Shown here in pieces: positions 10,493 through 21,499 of a stretch of 64,000 nt of DNA; position 1 is the first letter of the stretch; the number at the start of each line of letters is the position of its first letter. A model generated the notes under the pieces. The model had not been told where the DNA came from and ran no database searches. It saw only the letters and a list, made by a program, of their open reading frames with translations. Source of the stretch: Zygosaccharomyces rouxii (taxonomy: Eukaryota > Ascomycota > Saccharomycetes > Saccharomycetales > Saccharomycetaceae); contig NC_012993.1 in the NCBI RefSeq assembly GCF_000026365.1, positions 124,001 through 188,000 on the forward strand. Direction: 5' to 3'. Made by a program: the position numbers and the translations under genes.

Positions 10493-11791
10493 ATGAAGCT
10501 TTTCAGAGAGTTCAGGGATTCCCCTAGAGATATCAAATTACTCTGGGGATCAGTTTTCCTGAGGTTGTTGTCATATGGTATCACGAATCAAATTTTGACA
10601 CTTTTTCTCAATGCAATCCAAATGTCAGAATCCCAAATAGGATGGTTCATGTCATTGACCCTTGTGGGTGACGTGGTGTGCTCTTACGTTTTGACATGGT
10701 ATGCCGATATTTGGGGGAGACGTACTGTTCTAGTCTATGGATCTGTTATGATGGTACTAAGTGGGCTAGTGTTCTGCTTTAGTACCAATTTCTACTGGTT
10801 ACTGATTTTCGCCATATTTGGTGTCATTTCTCCTTCAAGTGATGACGTTGGGCCCTTCAAATCCATTGAAGAATCTATGCTTGCTCATCTAACACCTCAT
10901 AATAAGAGGCCTGAAATTTATGCCCTACACGCGCTGATGGGGACCACTGGTGGTGCCCTGGGTGCTATAATGTGTGGTGCGTTATTGCATTTGATTCAAA
11001 AACTAAAATGGGTTCATACAGATTTAGAAAGTTATCAAGCTGTTTTCTTATTGTATGCCCTCATCGCAGTGGGTAAAGTAATCATTATGTTGTGTCTGTC
11101 TAGACAAACTGAATTGGATATGCATCATCATGAGCCACATACTACTGAAGAGGATCAACCTTTGATACAACATGCCACAGAACCTAAGAGCGCCAATCTA
11201 TCTCCTGAGACTAAATCTATTTTAGTTAAACTTCTGGTAATTTTCATGTTAGATTCTCTTGGATATGGATTTATGACCAGTAGTTGGGTTATTTATTATT
11301 ATGCCAAGTATTTTATGATGGGTTCGATGGCGTTGGGAACGCTATTTTTCTGTAATCAAATTGTATCAGCATTATCATCAATTCCATCATCCTTCATTGC
11401 TAGACATATGGGTCCTGTTAAGGCCATGATTTCTGCACAGGCACCTTCAGCGGTTTTCTTTATGCTAATACCGTTAGTTGGTCATAACCTAGTACTTTCT
11501 ATCTTATTTTTGGTACTCTATTCTTCAACTACCGCCATGGATGTGACACCACGTCAAATTCTATTGACCAATATCATAAAGCCTCAGGATTTGACCAAAG
11601 TTATGGGCACCGTAAATATTGGGAAAACAATGGCACGTTGTGTTGGTCCCATCTTTACAGGAATATTAGCTCAAAGGGATCATTTGGCTCTGTGCTATGT
11701 GATTAGTGGGTCGCTAGTGCTTGCCGCCGACTGTGTATTGGCATTTTGGTTCTTTAGATTTGACAGTAGCATCAAGAGACAGATTACATAG
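10493..11791 (+). CDS. Major facilitator superfamily transporter, substrate unknown
   Basis: Multi-spanning membrane protein of 432 residues, counted from the first ATG at 10493; the open frame extends upstream without another ATG. Family signs: an MFS motif A-type loop after the second helix (WYADIWGRRTVLVYGS), about 10-12 hydrophobic helices, and a central hydrophilic loop rich in H, E and T (about residues 205-240). The segment GTVNIGKTMARCVGPIFTGIL in the second half is typical of the fold. I cannot match it to a named S. cerevisiae transporter, nor tell the substrate. Its stop lies only 27 bp from the YAT2 stop (convergent), so the transcripts probably overlap. Confidence 0.8.
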   Translation: MKLFREFRDSPRDIKLLWGSVFLRLLSYGITNQILTLFLNAIQMSESQIGWFMSLTLVGDVVCSYVLTWYADIWGRRTVLVYGSVMMVLSGLVFCFSTNFYWLLIFAIFGVISPSSDDVGPFKSIEESMLAHLTPHNKRPEIYALHALMGTTGGALGAIMCGALLHLIQKLKWVHTDLESYQAVFLLYALIAVGKVIIMLCLSRQTELDMHHHEPHTTEEDQPLIQHATEPKSANLSPETKSILVKLLVIFMLDSLGYGFMTSSWVIYYYAKYFMMGSMALGTLFFCNQIVSALSSIPSSFIARHMGPVKAMISAQAPSAVFFMLIPLVGHNLVLSILFLVLYSSTTAMDVTPRQILLTNIIKPQDLTKVMGTVNIGKTMARCVGPIFTGILAQRDHLALCYVISGSLVLAADCVLAFWFFRFDSSIKRQIT

Positions 11792-11818
11792 ATTATTAAA
11801 TAAACGTTGTTCAATTTA

Positions 11819-14467
11819 TTAATCAAATACAGAAGTTACTTTCTTACCAACCATACCACGATCGAAATCAATTTCAAACTTGGAATTTATAACATTACTA
11901 CACCTACTCGAAGTAGGTCTCGAAGGACCATCAGTCATATTCTGTTCATATAACTCTTGAGGCAATTCTTCAGATCCATTAAATCTTCTGATTTGAAAAC
12001 CAGTATCATGTTTCTCTCTTTCAGCGAGAACAGAGTGTGCTGCGCTTGAATGCTTGAGTGGCGATGTCGGCGGTATCCCAATATCGCTATCTAATGATGA
12101 AAGACGAACAGATGAATTGCTTGCAGAATTGGGCTCAGAACCGTTTACGATATCCCAGTGAGGATGCAAATCAAAAAATCCATAGCCTCTTATAGCTTTA
12201 CCAGAGCTTTCAATGTGTTTCAACGCATTATCCATTTCGTACAACTTATTGACTGTTGGACTAATCTTATAGCCCGTCCCTTTACCAACTGTACTGCCAG
12301 TAACCCCTTTCCACATCCTAGAGATCTCCGACAAAACCCAATTCAACATAAACATTAACCTTCCACCCTGTCTAAATTGGGAAGTTACAGTCAAATCACA
12401 ACAATCACCTTTGAGGGTATAGCCTACACCAAATCCATTGGGGTTATCAGGCGTAATGGCAAAAGCAGTAGTAGCAGCATTACCACAATTTGCTGCTAAG
12501 AACTCTGGTACTAAAAAGGGAACCAATATTGGGCTCTCGAATATTGGTTCACCAATTTTTCTGTCTTCAGAATCCAGGGAAACTCCATAGTGTTCGTTAA
12601 ACTTGAACAGCCACCTTAAGGCGTTGAAATGTTTCTCGAACCCATCACCGACTTTGGCATTTCTAACCCTTTGTGTATGCAATTTACATGCAATTAGAAA
12701 CTTATTGAGTTTGCTGGTGTCATCCAATGAATTTGCTATGAATTCTCGACATAATTTTAGTAGATCATCACTTTGGATATCGATGAAGCAGGATCTTGAA
12801 TTTTTGAAGCCTCTTGTAGAAACAGGCTCTACGCCATAAATTATCTTTCCGTATAAAGCAAAGTGAGCCACTTGCAGAGCAATTTGAATCATTGCATCCG
12901 GTTTAACCCCCCAGATATCAGCGTCTCTACGTCCGAATGGTATCGAAAGACGGATCATGTCATACCTGGAGATTAAATCTGCTAATTTAGTCTCTGACAA
13001 ATGAATATGAGTGTTAAGGATATCACTAAACTTCCATTCAATCTTACGGGTGATCTTGACAGGATCTAGTTCCAAAGTTTTCTTGTTGGATGTGCTTTGG
13101 GTTGAACTGGAATTAATGGAGGGCCATAATGAGAATCGAGGATCACCGAGATTTACTTCCCGCGCCAACCTGAGAATAGATTCTGTGTATGTCTCCGAAG
13201 TAAATCTTAGAACAGCTGATCCGTCACACGTAAAGCAATCCCAAATAACGGCTGCTTCTGAATCCTTTGTCACCACTAGCTGTAGTTTGTCATACCAACG
13301 AGAAACGCAAGAGCCCATCTGATGACCATTGTCATTGAGGATTGAAGTTCCATAAAATAACCTTTTCAAGTTTCTTGCGGAATTTACCATACTGTTTTCG
13401 TCTGAATCTCTTAGTATTTGTAGTTCACTGCCGCCAGTGGTAGTCTCATCGTCCTTAAAACTTGAATGATCAAGCACTAGAACAAATAGTGCAGAATCAA
13501 TCAAACGCAATTCATCAGGGAATTTTCTTTCAAGTCTCTTTCGAGCGTATTTCCAACTGCGAAAGGAATGAGAAGTCAAACTTCCCAATGCTGTAGATGC
13601 ACTTGAATCTTCGTTTCTAATAGAATCTTCCAAAATGTAATTGAAAACTGTCGTTAAATTCGATGGATCATAAAGGACGTTTCCCTTATCATCCAAAACT
13701 TCAACCGTGTAGTACTGACCTCTAGAAATGACCAAAAGGTGCCTGGAATCGGAATATTTCCTCATTGTAATACCATGTTGACTAAAAGTATCATTAACAG
13801 GCCATTCATCGCTATCTTCAACATCTTCTTCCTCATCTCTTCCGATCAAATAAGTAGAATCTAATTCTGAATCTGAGAATGGTTTATTCAGATCAAAGCT
13901 TTCCACTTCACCAGGCGCAAGAACTGGGCATCTTGTGGTACCAAATAAATTCTCATAAGGCAACATCGTTAATGGTAATCCGTTACTACCATCCCTATCT
14001 GGCGGTAAAACCCTTTGCTTCAAAGCTGAAATGAATCTGAGAGCCGCATGAGCCAAAATTGCTGATCTATCCACTTGCGAAACTTTGGGCAAAATATCAT
14101 CTTCCAGCATCAATAGTGGATTTCTTGGTAAAACGTCATTTTCCAGTTCTCTCGTAGAATTGTTGTTGATCTCCAAAGGTAGGCTATCTAAATAACAGTT
14201 ACTGGAAGTACGATAACTTTCTAATGTCGACTGCAATTTATCACAAAGTTTACTATTCAAAAAATCCTTAACAGAATGGCTAAACTCTTGCAGTTTCTCA
14301 TGATCCATTGGTGCTCTGTAGTATCCATCGGAAAAGTATAATGGCGTTAAGCTGTCCTGGAGTTGTCCCAATGTTCTACTGACATCTGGAAGCGGCAGTT
14401 GGGATAAGGACGATTCCCATGCATAGGTTGAAACAGTATTGTCATCTAATTCTTGTATTGATGGCAT
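11819..14467 (-). CDS. YAT2: Carnitine acyltransferase family protein, Yat2-like
   Basis: Member of the choline/carnitine acyltransferase family, 882 residues (923 in S. cerevisiae Yat2, YER024W). Family landmarks in order: N-terminal LPLPDVSRTLGQLQDSLTP (24-42), PLLMLEDDILPKVSQ, NLKRLFYGTS (366-375), SRWYDKLQLVV (389-399), PFGRRDADIWG and NGFGVGYTLKG. In active enzymes the segment after SRWYDK carries a catalytic His in an EHxxxxG-type motif. Here the aligned stretch reads VIWDCFTCDG (407-416), with Cys 411 at that place. The STS carnitine/CoA motif also looks absent (see findings). The C-terminal 150 residues extend beyond animal CrAT. The name follows overall similarity and gene order; whether it is an active enzyme is open. 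Confidence 0.88.
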   Translation of the reverse strand: MPSIQELDDNTVSTYAWESSLSQLPLPDVSRTLGQLQDSLTPLYFSDGYYRAPMDHEKLQEFSHSVKDFLNSKLCDKLQSTLESYRTSSNCYLDSLPLEINNNSTRELENDVLPRNPLLMLEDDILPKVSQVDRSAILAHAALRFISALKQRVLPPDRDGSNGLPLTMLPYENLFGTTRCPVLAPGEVESFDLNKPFSDSELDSTYLIGRDEEEDVEDSDEWPVNDTFSQHGITMRKYSDSRHLLVISRGQYYTVEVLDDKGNVLYDPSNLTTVFNYILEDSIRNEDSSASTALGSLTSHSFRSWKYARKRLERKFPDELRLIDSALFVLVLDHSSFKDDETTTGGSELQILRDSDENSMVNSARNLKRLFYGTSILNDNGHQMGSCVSRWYDKLQLVVTKDSEAAVIWDCFTCDGSAVLRFTSETYTESILRLAREVNLGDPRFSLWPSINSSSTQSTSNKKTLELDPVKITRKIEWKFSDILNTHIHLSETKLADLISRYDMIRLSIPFGRRDADIWGVKPDAMIQIALQVAHFALYGKIIYGVEPVSTRGFKNSRSCFIDIQSDDLLKLCREFIANSLDDTSKLNKFLIACKLHTQRVRNAKVGDGFEKHFNALRWLFKFNEHYGVSLDSEDRKIGEPIFESPILVPFLVPEFLAANCGNAATTAFAITPDNPNGFGVGYTLKGDCCDLTVTSQFRQGGRLMFMLNWVLSEISRMWKGVTGSTVGKGTGYKISPTVNKLYEMDNALKHIESSGKAIRGYGFFDLHPHWDIVNGSEPNSASNSSVRLSSLDSDIGIPPTSPLKHSSAAHSVLAEREKHDTGFQIRRFNGSEELPQELYEQNMTDGPSRPTSSRCSNVINSKFEIDFDRGMVGKKVTSVFD

Positions 14468-14955
14468 CTTTGGTATTCTCTATACAAGTACGGTACCAGT
14501 AGTACTTCCCATTTCAAATGATTCATTTAGTAAAATGTATACGTATGAGAATTAAATATCCAGCACTCTAACAGCATCCATGGTCATCCAAAGTTCTAAA
14601 AGGCCCATTAATCCCAGAGGCCATCAACTCCCTTCCCCTCGACAGATCCTAGCAACCGTTGTTAAGAGTCTTCTGATATACCCTTTGATAATGGCAGGTA
14701 AAAGATGACCATTGGACCTTCCGGAGGGTAACCCCATAGTAGACCATAGACCATAGTGAACTACAAGCCATGGTATCGATTCTCGAGTTCAAGTATAGCC
14801 TAAGATTAATACTGAGATCTATTAGACACTGTAGGGTGTTTTATAAAAATACATATCCAACCCCCCATACAACGACGATTGTAAATGATTTCTAACTCGC
14901 TGCAACGTACAATTATATTATATAAAAAGATAGACAAGTGTACAATTTCCCCCTC
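14468..14955 (-). promoter_or_regulatory. YAT2 promoter and RPS5 3' region
   Basis: No gene is seen. The half near YAT2 is relatively GC-rich, with short repeats (AGACCAT twice near 14742-14755), several CCAT/CCATGG segments, and CCATTGGACC followed by TTCCGG near 14709. The latter loosely recalls carbon-source response elements but is not an exact match. The half near RPS5 is AT-rich (TATATTATATAAAA near 14915), suiting a 3' end. Confidence 0.4.
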
Positions 14956-15633
14956 TTAACGGTTGGACTTGGCAACACGTTCCAATTCGTCCTTCTTCTT
15001 GATGGCGTAAGAAGTGGAGGAACCCTTAGCGGCGTTGATCAACTCTTCAGCCAAAGTTTCAGCGATGGTCTTGATGTTTCTGAAAGCAGCTTCTCTAGCA
15101 CCGATAGTCAACAAAGCAATAGCTTGGTTAACTCTTCTCAATGGAGACACATCAACGGATTGTCTTCTAGCGGCACCACCACCACCGACTCTGGTAGTGT
15201 CTTCTCTTGGACCGGTGTTAGTGACAGCATCGACGACAACTTGCAATGGGTTTTGGTCAGTCAAAACGTTGATGATATCAAGAGTGTGCTTTAGGATTCT
15301 TAGAGCTTTCAACTTCTTACCGTTGTTTCTACCATTCATCATCATAGAGTTGGTCAATCTTTCGAAGATTGGGCATTGAGCCTTTCTGAATCTCTTGTTG
15401 GCGTAACGGCCAGCAGTGTGAGGGACAAAGATTGGTTGTCTGATTTGAATGTAGTCAACCAAAGATGGGTCTTTGACTTCAACACCCTTGTAAGACCATT
15501 TGTTAAACAATTTGATCTCTTGTTGACCCTGTTGAACCTCCTCTGGGATTGGAGTGGCCAACTTAACAGGAGTAAATTCCTCAACGACTTCGAACTCTTC
15601 CTGAGCTTCAACTGGAGCTTCAACGTCAGACAT
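14956..15633 (-). CDS. RPS5: 40S ribosomal protein S5 (uS7)
   Basis: Universal small-subunit protein uS7, which binds the 3' major domain of 18S rRNA near the mRNA exit. It has 225 residues, exactly the yeast length. Recognisable segments include [54 protein letters not shown] and [21 protein letters not shown]. Codon use is strongly biased toward preferred yeast codons, as expected for a highly expressed gene. Order RPS5-IBA57-ATP2 on one strand matches YJR123W-YJR122W-YJR121W. Confidence 0.98.
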   Translation of the reverse strand: MSDVEAPVEAQEEFEVVEEFTPVKLATPIPEEVQQGQQEIKLFNKWSYKGVEVKDPSLVDYIQIRQPIFVPHTAGRYANKRFRKAQCPIFERLTNSMMMNGRNNGKKLKALRILKHTLDIINVLTDQNPLQVVVDAVTNTGPREDTTRVGGGGAARRQSVDVSPLRRVNQAIALLTIGAREAAFRNIKTIAETLAEELINAAKGSSTSYAIKKKDELERVAKSNR

Positions 15634-16073
15634 ATTGGGCTTGGTAGGGTCTCTTTACGTTATTCTTAGGGCCTTGCAACCTGCGATTCCAAATCCTTTG
15701 ATAGCTTCCTATGGGTTCGTGATGGGTAGGTACGTTTGAAATTTCACCAACACGATGCGTCGGAACGGCTCTTTGCGTGGTGAGAAAGGTCTTCCTCTTC
15801 CTTTGCCTCGCGTAGGCGGAGATTGTGTGGTGGCCCTGCCTAGGTGCTAGGTGGAAGCTAGACCTAACCCCCGCCGCAATCCCTGCCTAGGGCGCCGAGA
15901 CCCGTACAGTGACGCTCCACCTAGCATCGCTCTGTCTCGAAAATCTCTTTGCCCTTTCCTCCGAAAAGAAGAAGAAGAAAAAAAAAGAAGTATTATTCGG
16001 ATGTACAGGTTTAAATGTAAAAAACTTCTCAGTGGACAATGTACGGATGGACAGTCATGCTAAAGAGCACGAT

Positions 16074-16093
16074 GATTTACACCGGTGTAAATC
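16074..16093. repeat. Perfect 20-bp palindrome GATTTACACCGGTGTAAATC
   Basis: Both 10-base arms match without a mismatch or spacer, and the palindrome is followed directly by a run of A. It lies about 440 bp upstream of the RPS5 ATG and 90 bp past the IBA57 stop. It could be a dimer-binding site or a hairpin at a transcript end. The function is unknown. Confidence 0.85.
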
Positions 16094-16125
16094 AAAAAAA
16101 AAAAAATGGATTGGGTATACGATGT

Positions 16126-16160
16126 GATACGATACGATACGATATGATATGATATGATAC
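16126..16160. repeat. Pentanucleotide repeat GATA(C/T) x7
   Basis: Seven consecutive pentamers, three GATAC, three GATAT and one GATAC, downstream of the IBA57 stop codon. This is a simple tandem repeat likely to vary in length between strains. Confidence 0.85.
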
Positions 16161-16184
16161 GAATATATAAGTTATTGACAATTT

Positions 16185-17540
16185 TTACAGATCTTCTTCA
16201 TGGTCAAGTAGCCAAAATGGCTGGCTCGGGATAATCCCTATCCTTTTACCGTCTTCTGTAGCGATATAGAATGGTTTATCATCTTCCTCACTATGGAATG
16301 CCCTTTTGAAATGCTCAATACGTAACATTGCAACACCTTTATTGCCTTCACTGGCAATTAGGGAACCTGCGGGTCTTTGACGTTTAGGAGTTTTAGTGTT
16401 CCCAAAGGGATTAGAATTAGCACTTGGTTTGCGAGTTTCATTTGGATCGGGTTCCATGCTAATATCAGGGTACTGTTTGCCCTGCGGTAATGGATAATTC
16501 TCAGGATTGAACAAAGTTACTGGAACCAGTCTTTTTCTCAAAATACCTGTTGCAAAAGTTCTAGCGGTTAGTTCTTGGCCGATATAACAGCCTTTATCAG
16601 CACTTACAGCATTGGGTAAAAAATCGAAATTTAATTCTAATGGCAGTAATGATTCTGCTGTGTAGTCCTGGACACTATCAACATAACCCTGCTCAAATCT
16701 TAATCTTCTAAAGAATGCAGGATCTACTTCTTCAAGCTTAAATTCAAAGGGGAAGCCTTGTGGGTTTAAAATCGATTTTAAATCGACACCATTCTTAGTG
16801 ACAACTCTAAACTGTTGACCCATAGATCCATCTGCTTCAATTAATTGGTCTGTACGTCTTTCGATATACATGGCAATAACTTGAGCTTCATTACCTTGGA
16901 ATAGAGCTGATGCCAAACCGGCGGCAAATGCTTGCGCATCTTGAGGGTTTTTCGTCATGGTAGATGGTTCCAAAACGTTAGAAATCCAGGGATTCTCATC
17001 TTCAGCCTGTAAACCTGGTAACAGAATTCTCATATCCCAAGAGGTAAATCCACCTTCATATAATTTAGTCTTAACTTTACTAGTGAGAACGTGTAGATCT
17101 AACATTTTATTCAGCGTTGAACCAATTGATGGATCAAACTCCAAAAGATACTCTGGCCATGCCATGGATTTTTTGGTTCCATGACACAGTGGTGATGGAT
17201 AAAGAAGGGTATCAGTTAAAAGACGACCTTTACTATTAAGTATTCCGGTATAAGTACCAAATCTAGAGATATAAGAGCCATTATAACCCATTTCGTTGAA
17301 AACCCCCCAATTACTATGAGTTTCATCAAAGTCTAATTCTAATTGGTTATTTTTATCCTCTTGATGGGGGTTAATAGTTGTCAAGTTCTTCTTTGTAAAG
17401 GCTGGTAATAGTTTCGATGTAACTAGTCCATTTAAAAACTTGGGAGCTTCAGGTCCACGTATCTTTAAGAACGATTTTTTATTAGAAGCATATTGTAATG
17501 TAGCATGGTTAAATCTTCGTGCTATTGTTACAGCTTTCAT
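16185..17540 (-). CDS. IBA57: Mitochondrial Fe-S assembly factor Iba57 (YgfZ/GcvT family)
   Basis: Matrix protein needed to mature [4Fe-4S] enzymes such as aconitase and for biotin and lipoate synthase function. It has 451 residues (497 in S. cerevisiae). The family signature KGCYIGQE is at 316-323 and holds the invariant Cys of YgfZ proteins. The N-terminus is basic and free of acidic residues for 27 residues, fitting a mitochondrial presequence. A folate-binding GcvT-like fold is expected from FLKIRGPEAPKFLNGLVTS and the downstream β-rich segments. It corresponds to YJR122W. Biotin synthase, a likely client, is encoded at 54-55 kb. Confidence 0.94.
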   Translation of the reverse strand: MKAVTIARRFNHATLQYASNKKSFLKIRGPEAPKFLNGLVTSKLLPAFTKKNLTTINPHQEDKNNQLELDFDETHSNWGVFNEMGYNGSYISRFGTYTGILNSKGRLLTDTLLYPSPLCHGTKKSMAWPEYLLEFDPSIGSTLNKMLDLHVLTSKVKTKLYEGGFTSWDMRILLPGLQAEDENPWISNVLEPSTMTKNPQDAQAFAAGLASALFQGNEAQVIAMYIERRTDQLIEADGSMGQQFRVVTKNGVDLKSILNPQGFPFEFKLEEVDPAFFRRLRFEQGYVDSVQDYTAESLLPLELNFDFLPNAVSADKGCYIGQELTARTFATGILRKRLVPVTLFNPENYPLPQGKQYPDISMEPDPNETRKPSANSNPFGNTKTPKRQRPAGSLIASEGNKGVAMLRIEHFKRAFHSEEDDKPFYIATEDGKRIGIIPSQPFWLLDHEEDL

Positions 17541-17915
17541 CTATTCATCTAGCTCTTATGATCCTTCTGTATGCTTGTCTTGTAGAAGATTTACCTTAAT
17601 GATTAAGAGACTTCGACATCTATCCATGTGTAATAGTCAGAAGTAAAAAGAAGGCAAAAAAAAAAAAGAAAAGAAAAAAGGACCCTTCCAAATGGCCAAT
17701 TATTTCTTGATTATACGACAAGAAAATTAAGAATATCAATCCTATCATATCTATTTTATTCATTCTTGCTCATCATCAGTAAAATAGGAATAAGAATTAT
17801 GACTTATTCCCTAAAATACCGTGACTCGCCCTGTGTTCGAATATAAAAAGTACGTATCTTTTAACAAGTCACATTAAAGACCACCAGATCGTTTGTTATT
17901 CAATGAATTTTAACT
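17541..17915 (-). promoter_or_regulatory. IBA57 promoter and ATP2 3' region
   Basis: AT-rich spacer with a poly-A/AG stretch (near 17658-17679) and TATA-like sequence near 17843. No gene and no exact regulatory motif were recognised. Confidence 0.4.
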
Positions 17916-20066
<2,151 letters not shown>

Positions 20067-20386
20067 ATGATAATACCGCCAAAATTCAAATATACGTTGA
20101 AATATAAACGGAACAAGATCAGTTCCATTGATCCTGATCTTGATCTTGATCCTGTTTCTATGATTTCAGAGGACGCCAATCTCCAGATTCTCTCAGGATG
20201 TTCTATAAGACTATATCAAGTAAAAGTTTAATAGGTTTTGAAGAATACGAACTTACTTCGTTGACAGAGGTACCACTGCTAGGTAGAACAGGGCTTATCA
20301 AACGTATAAGACTGAGACTGAAGAGTCGATTTCAAAAAATATTTGGAAGACAAGATCGCAGGATAATATATAGACAGCATGTTTAA
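20067..20386 (+). pseudogene. Small ORF pair, possibly one frameshifted gene
   Basis: An ATG at 20067 opens 54 codons, ending at 20231 (starting MIIPPKFKYTLKYKRNK, then an acidic SSIDPDLDLDP). A second frame is open from 20150 to 20386 and looks protein-like (DFRGRQSPDSLRMF, EYELTSLTEVPLLGRTG, then a basic RIRLRLKSRFQKIFGRQ). Its own first ATG is at 20198, giving 62 residues. The two overlap near the repetitive GATCCTGATCTTGATCTT tract, a slippage-prone place. Read as one gene with one frameshift there, the product would be about 106 residues. Real mutation, sequencing error and chance are all possible. I do not recognise a family. It sits between divergent ATP2 and convergent PRO3. Confidence 0.35.
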
Positions 20387-20406
20387 CACAACACGAATAA
20401 ACGTCA

Positions 20407-21267
20407 TTATTTCTTACCCAGTTCTGCAGCAACTCTTGTGGCTTCTTCAACACCTCTAATTATACCACTTTTGACACCACGATCTTCCATTTCTACGAGC
20501 CCAGCAATCGTGTTACCGCCAGGTGTACATACTTGATGCTTTAAAACGCTTGGATGCGCACCAGTTGCAAGTAACATCTTCGAAGTACCTTCCACAACAG
20601 TTGCTGCTAATCTCCTGCTCTGTTCTAATGGAATACCCATCTTGATACCACCTTCCATCAGTGACTCCATCCACAAGAGGGCGAACGCAGGTCCTGATCC
20701 AACTAGCGCAGTAGCCGCGTCCATGTTCTTCTCTGGCAATTCAACACATAGTCCCAAGTGCTGGAACAACTCCTGAGATCTCTGCTTTTGGAATTCACTG
20801 GTATTTGTGGAGTGAGAAATGACTGCAGACCCCCATCCGAATTTAGCTGGAGTATTGGTCATAACTCTTGAAACACTGGGAGGATTAGCGATCTTTGATT
20901 GGATTTGATCAATGGTCCATCCTGCAGCCAAGGAAATGACTTGTTGCGCTTCCCTAAATACACTACTGTAGTCCTTTAACACTTGTTCCAATTGGTATGG
21001 TTTAGTACCCACAACAACGACTTCAGGTTTAACGCTTTTATCCAATTTAGTCTCACACCTGACGCTAATCCCATTAGGGGAATTGCCAAAACTCTGTACC
21101 AATTGTTTTACTCTTTCGGAACTTTTCACACTGTTGTTCACAGTAATAATCTGAGATGGATATTGCGATGACTTGTTAGCATCAGCAACATGGGGGGCAT
21201 TGTAAACAGCCGATAAAACGGCTTGTCCCATAACACCTGCACCAAGAATTAATAACGTATAACCCAT
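20407..21267 (-). CDS. PRO3: Pyrroline-5-carboxylate reductase
   Basis: Last step of proline synthesis: NAD(P)H-dependent reduction of Δ1-pyrroline-5-carboxylate in the cytosol. It has 286 residues, the same as S. cerevisiae Pro3 (YER023W). The Rossmann motif GAGVMGQAV is at 9-17; VVGTKPYQL and VISLAAGWTIDQI follow. The C-terminal P5CR signature is intact (GSGPAFALLWMESL, HQVCTPGGNTIAGLVEMED). It lies between the YJR121W and YJR119C orthologues, another trace of interleaved order. It is divergent from JHD2, with 200 bp between the ATGs. Confidence 0.97.
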   Translation of the reverse strand: MGYTLLILGAGVMGQAVLSAVYNAPHVADANKSSQYPSQIITVNNSVKSSERVKQLVQSFGNSPNGISVRCETKLDKSVKPEVVVVGTKPYQLEQVLKDYSSVFREAQQVISLAAGWTIDQIQSKIANPPSVSRVMTNTPAKFGWGSAVISHSTNTSEFQKQRSQELFQHLGLCVELPEKNMDAATALVGSGPAFALLWMESLMEGGIKMGIPLEQSRRLAATVVEGTSKMLLATGAHPSVLKHQVCTPGGNTIAGLVEMEDRGVKSGIIRGVEEATRVAAELGKK

Positions 21268-21361
21268 TGAGTCCCTGTATAATTATATATCTATCCTCTT
21301 CCTTTACTTACAACTCTATTATCTGTTGTAGTATGGTGTAGTCAGGAGACTCTTAAATACG

Positions 21362-21499
21362 ATGAAAAAACCTTGGAAGAAACCATTTGATGTCAAGAAT
21401 ATTACACTAAAGGCTGAACAAATCAAAGCTTTCAGAGGTCATTTGAATGTCTTAGAGTCGTCAAGATATGGATCACGTACCTATTATTTCCCCCAGTGA
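21362..21499 (+). other. Upstream ORF overlapping the JHD2 start
   Basis: A 45-codon ORF (begins MKKPWKKPFDVKNI) starts 106 bp before the JHD2 ATG and ends 29 bp past it, in another frame. A shorter ATG-GTG-TAG uORF lies at 21334. If the JHD2 transcript begins upstream of 21362, the main ATG could be reached only by leaky scanning, which would lower JHD2 translation. The transcript start is not known. Confidence 0.4.

Larger units (their letters stand above)
15634..16184 (-). promoter_or_regulatory. RPS5 upstream region with repeats and palindrome
   Basis: No gene is seen. The GC-rich part holds a direct repeat CCCTGCCTAGG (15834-15844 and 15881-15891) and an inverted repeat, TGCTAGGTGGA (15845-15855) with TCCACCTAGCA (15916-15926). 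Further out is a perfect 20-bp palindrome (16074-16093) followed by 13 A, then seven GATAC/GATAT pentamers (16126-16160). Short open frames here show no protein character. Confidence 0.6.
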
